Below are positions 62,598-64,000 of a stretch of 64,000 bases of DNA, piece after piece. A program made the position numbers and the translations under genes. The first letter of the stretch is position 1. The number at the start of each line of letters is the position of its first letter. The DNA comes from Gudongella sp049310905 (GTDB lineage: Bacteria > Bacillota > Clostridia > Tissierellales > Tissierellaceae), in assembly GCF_049310905.1 (NCBI RefSeq), contig NZ_JBMEMN010000004.1, forward strand, positions 1-64,000, in the 5' to 3' direction. A model generated the notes under the pieces. It saw only the letters and a program-made list of their open reading frames with translations. It was not told the origin of the DNA and made no database searches.

Positions 62598-62813
62598 CTA
62601 TTTTACTTCTACCCCAGTTACCTCATATCCAACATCACTTATTGCTGCTCTGATGTCTTCATCCTTGACGCTGCTTTCAACTTCAATTAAAGCATACTTA
62701 TCTTCAAGAAGTACATTGACATTTGAAACTCCTTCTAAATCTCTTAGAGCCACATCTACATGATGTGCACAATTCTGGCAACTCATTCCTTCAATCATCA
62801 CTTTCTTTTCCAT
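62598..62813 (-). CDS. copZ: CopZ-like copper chaperone, HMA domain (71 aa)
   Basis: A single heavy-metal-associated domain with GMSCQNC, the Cu(I)-binding CxxC (Cys11, Cys14), ferredoxin-like fold. I chose the ATG at 62813 because AAAGGGG lies 8 bases upstream; the TTG six codons before is in frame. It would deliver Cu(I) to the neighbouring ATPase. It is 52 bases after the copA stop. Confidence 0.92.
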   Translation of the reverse strand: MEKKVMIEGMSCQNCAHHVDVALRDLEGVSNVNVLLEDKYALIEVESSVKDEDIRAAISDVGYEVTGVEVK

Positions 62814-62864
62814 ATGTTTTTCCCCTTTCAAAATAAATAGTGAACTCTGTCTATAAAGACAATA

Positions 62865-64000
62865 CTATCTTACTGGTCTAAATCTCTTTAGCCTTAAAGC
62901 ATTCAATAATACTGACACTGAGCTCAGACTCATGGCTGCTGCCGCAAATATCGGACTTAACAATGGTCCGCCAAAGAGATATAATACTCCCATGGCTACT
63001 GGAATACCCGCAGTGTTATATGCGAATGCCCAAAACAGATTTTCCTTGATGTTTCTTATGGTGCTTTTACTCAATTGTATAGCTGTTGGTACATCCATTA
63101 AGTCACTTCTCATTAAAACGATATCCGCTGATTCCATGGCAACGTCCGTTCCAGATCCAATTGCAATTCCAATATCCGCCTGTGCAAGAGCAGGAGCATC
63201 ATTTATCCCATCTCCAACCATAGCAACGTTCTTGCCTTCAGCTTGAAGTTTCTTAACCTCACTTGCCTTATCTTCAGGAAGCACTTCAGCCAATACAATG
63301 TCAATTCCCACTTGCTTTGCAATTGCTGCGGCAGTTCTCTTGTTGTCTCCAGTAATCATTGCTACTTTTATATCCATTTCATGAAGCTTTTCAATAGCTC
63401 TTTTGCTGTTCTCTTTCACGGTGTCAGCTACAGCTATTATTCCTGCAATTGAATTATCTATGGCAATATACATAGGCGTTTTTCCTTCTTCTGCCAATTT
63501 GTCAGATGCTGCCTCCAGTTTGTCTATGTCTATCCTTCTTTCTACCATAAGCTTTCTATTTCCAGCGAGAACAGCCTTCCCATCTATGATGACTTCAATT
63601 CCATGTCCTGGTATGGCATTAAACTTCTCCACCTTCTTAAATTCCAATCCTTTTTCTTCTGCATCCTTTACTATGGCTTCACCCAGGGGATGCTCGGATC
63701 CCTTCTCTGCTGATGCTGTCAATTGTAGCAGATCTTCTTGCTTCACATCATTTGCCACAACTATGTCAGTAACCTTTGGTTTTCCTTCCGTAATGGTACC
63801 TGTTTTATCAAATATTATTGTTCTTATTTTGTGAGTAGTTTCCAATGCAGCACCACTTTTTATTAAAACACCATTCTCAGCCCCTTTACCTGTACCCACC
63901 ATTATAGCTGTTGGTGTTGCCAGACCTAGTGCACAAGGACATGCGATTACAAGTACTGATATAAATATCGTCAATGCAAACACTGTGGTTTGTCCTCCTA
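62865..64000 (-). CDS. copA: Copper-translocating P1B-type ATPase, partial (3' part, 379 codons)
   Basis: The gene runs off the right window edge; its N terminus (HMA domains and first helices) is outside. Present are the ion-binding CPC motif (ACPCALGLATPT), the phosphorylated DKTGT, the HP motif (SEHPLGEA), the nucleotide GDGINDAPALAQADIG and two final membrane helices. It is the family of Cu(I) exporters (with CPC). The final GTG-like start in the frame is an internal valine codon. The copZ partner follows. Confidence 0.94.
   Translation of the reverse strand, partial: GGQTTVFALTIFISVLVIACPCALGLATPTAIMVGTGKGAENGVLIKSGAALETTHKIRTIIFDKTGTITEGKPKVTDIVVANDVKQEDLLQLTASAEKGSEHPLGEAIVKDAEEKGLEFKKVEKFNAIPGHGIEVIIDGKAVLAGNRKLMVERRIDIDKLEAASDKLAEEGKTPMYIAIDNSIAGIIAVADTVKENSKRAIEKLHEMDIKVAMITGDNKRTAAAIAKQVGIDIVLAEVLPEDKASEVKKLQAEGKNVAMVGDGINDAPALAQADIGIAIGSGTDVAMESADIVLMRSDLMDVPTAIQLSKSTIRNIKENLFWAFAYNTAGIPVAMGVLYLFGGPLLSPIFAAAAMSLSSVSVLLNALRLKRFRPVR

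Noticed and set aside
1..64000. tRNA, rRNA, prophage or CRISPR loci
   Set aside because: No cloverleaf, ribosomal or spacer-repeat sequence was recognised on either strand.

Overview
The window looks like the chromosome of an A+T-rich, strictly anaerobic Firmicute of the Clostridia/Tissierellia type. The evidence is SigI/RsgI genes, an Etf-coupled oxidase with a ferredoxin-fused EtfA, an [FeFe]-hydrogenase, aldehyde:ferredoxin oxidoreductase, SLH and copper-amine-oxidase-N-like surface proteins, TTG/GTG starts with strong GGAGG sites, and riboswitches that act through terminators. The species cannot be named from the sequence. I saw no rRNA, tRNA or CRISPR array.

Layout. (1) 0.2-2 kb: a universal stress protein and alanine dehydrogenase. 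(2) 2-24 kb, almost all on the minus strand: a large 2-hydroxy-acid/sugar-acid catabolic region. It holds a GlcD-type oxidase with EtfBA (resembling lactate dehydrogenase/Etf electron-confurcating complexes) beside a divergent AraC regulator; a split UxaA-family hydro-lyase; an IS110 element with a structured 5' region; an operon gntR-tctC-tctB-tctA-rraA-ldh2-dapA-eamA and two D-2-hydroxyacid dehydrogenases; glycerate dehydrogenase and glycerate kinase; a CdaR-type regulator; and a LarA-like racemase. The likely flow is TTT import of an acidic substrate, dehydration, aldol cleavage or oxidation, then entry at glycerate/2-phosphoglycerate and pyruvate. The substrate is unknown. (3) 24.5-30 kb: serine/alanine-glyoxylate aminotransferase and hydroxypyruvate reductase with a divergent LysR gene, a tandem duplication carrying two stress-protein genes, and an acetamidase/formamidase. 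(4) 30-38 kb: a GGDEF protein, a secreted nuclease, and two adjacent sigma/anti-sigma modules (an ECF sigma with two RsgI-like proteins that have extremely acidic tails, and a canonical SigI-RsgI pair). (5) 38-44 kb: an MFS transporter and an arsenic region (acr3, two arsR, arsP, a small thioredoxin-like protein and a double UspA). (6) 44-53 kb: ketopantoate reductase, a secreted SGNH hydrolase behind an attenuator-like leader, a 1105-aa SLH protein, and a PAS/GGDEF/HD-GYP protein. (7) 53-59 kb: AOR behind a probable molybdenum/tungsten-cofactor RNA, a secreted protein behind a c-di-GMP-I riboswitch, an EamA exporter and a group-B-like [FeFe]-hydrogenase. (8) 59-64 kb: a Met/His-rich exported protein, an NtrC-type two-component system, a CopZ-like chaperone and a copper P-type ATPase cut by the window edge, all on the minus strand.

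The least explained parts are the paired sigma/RsgI-like modules with poly-Asp and PepSY ectodomains, the SGNH-gene leader RNA, the candidate IS110 bridge RNA, and a GGGTAT promoter element shared by stress and envelope genes. These are inferences from reading the sequence by eye; no database or folding program was used.
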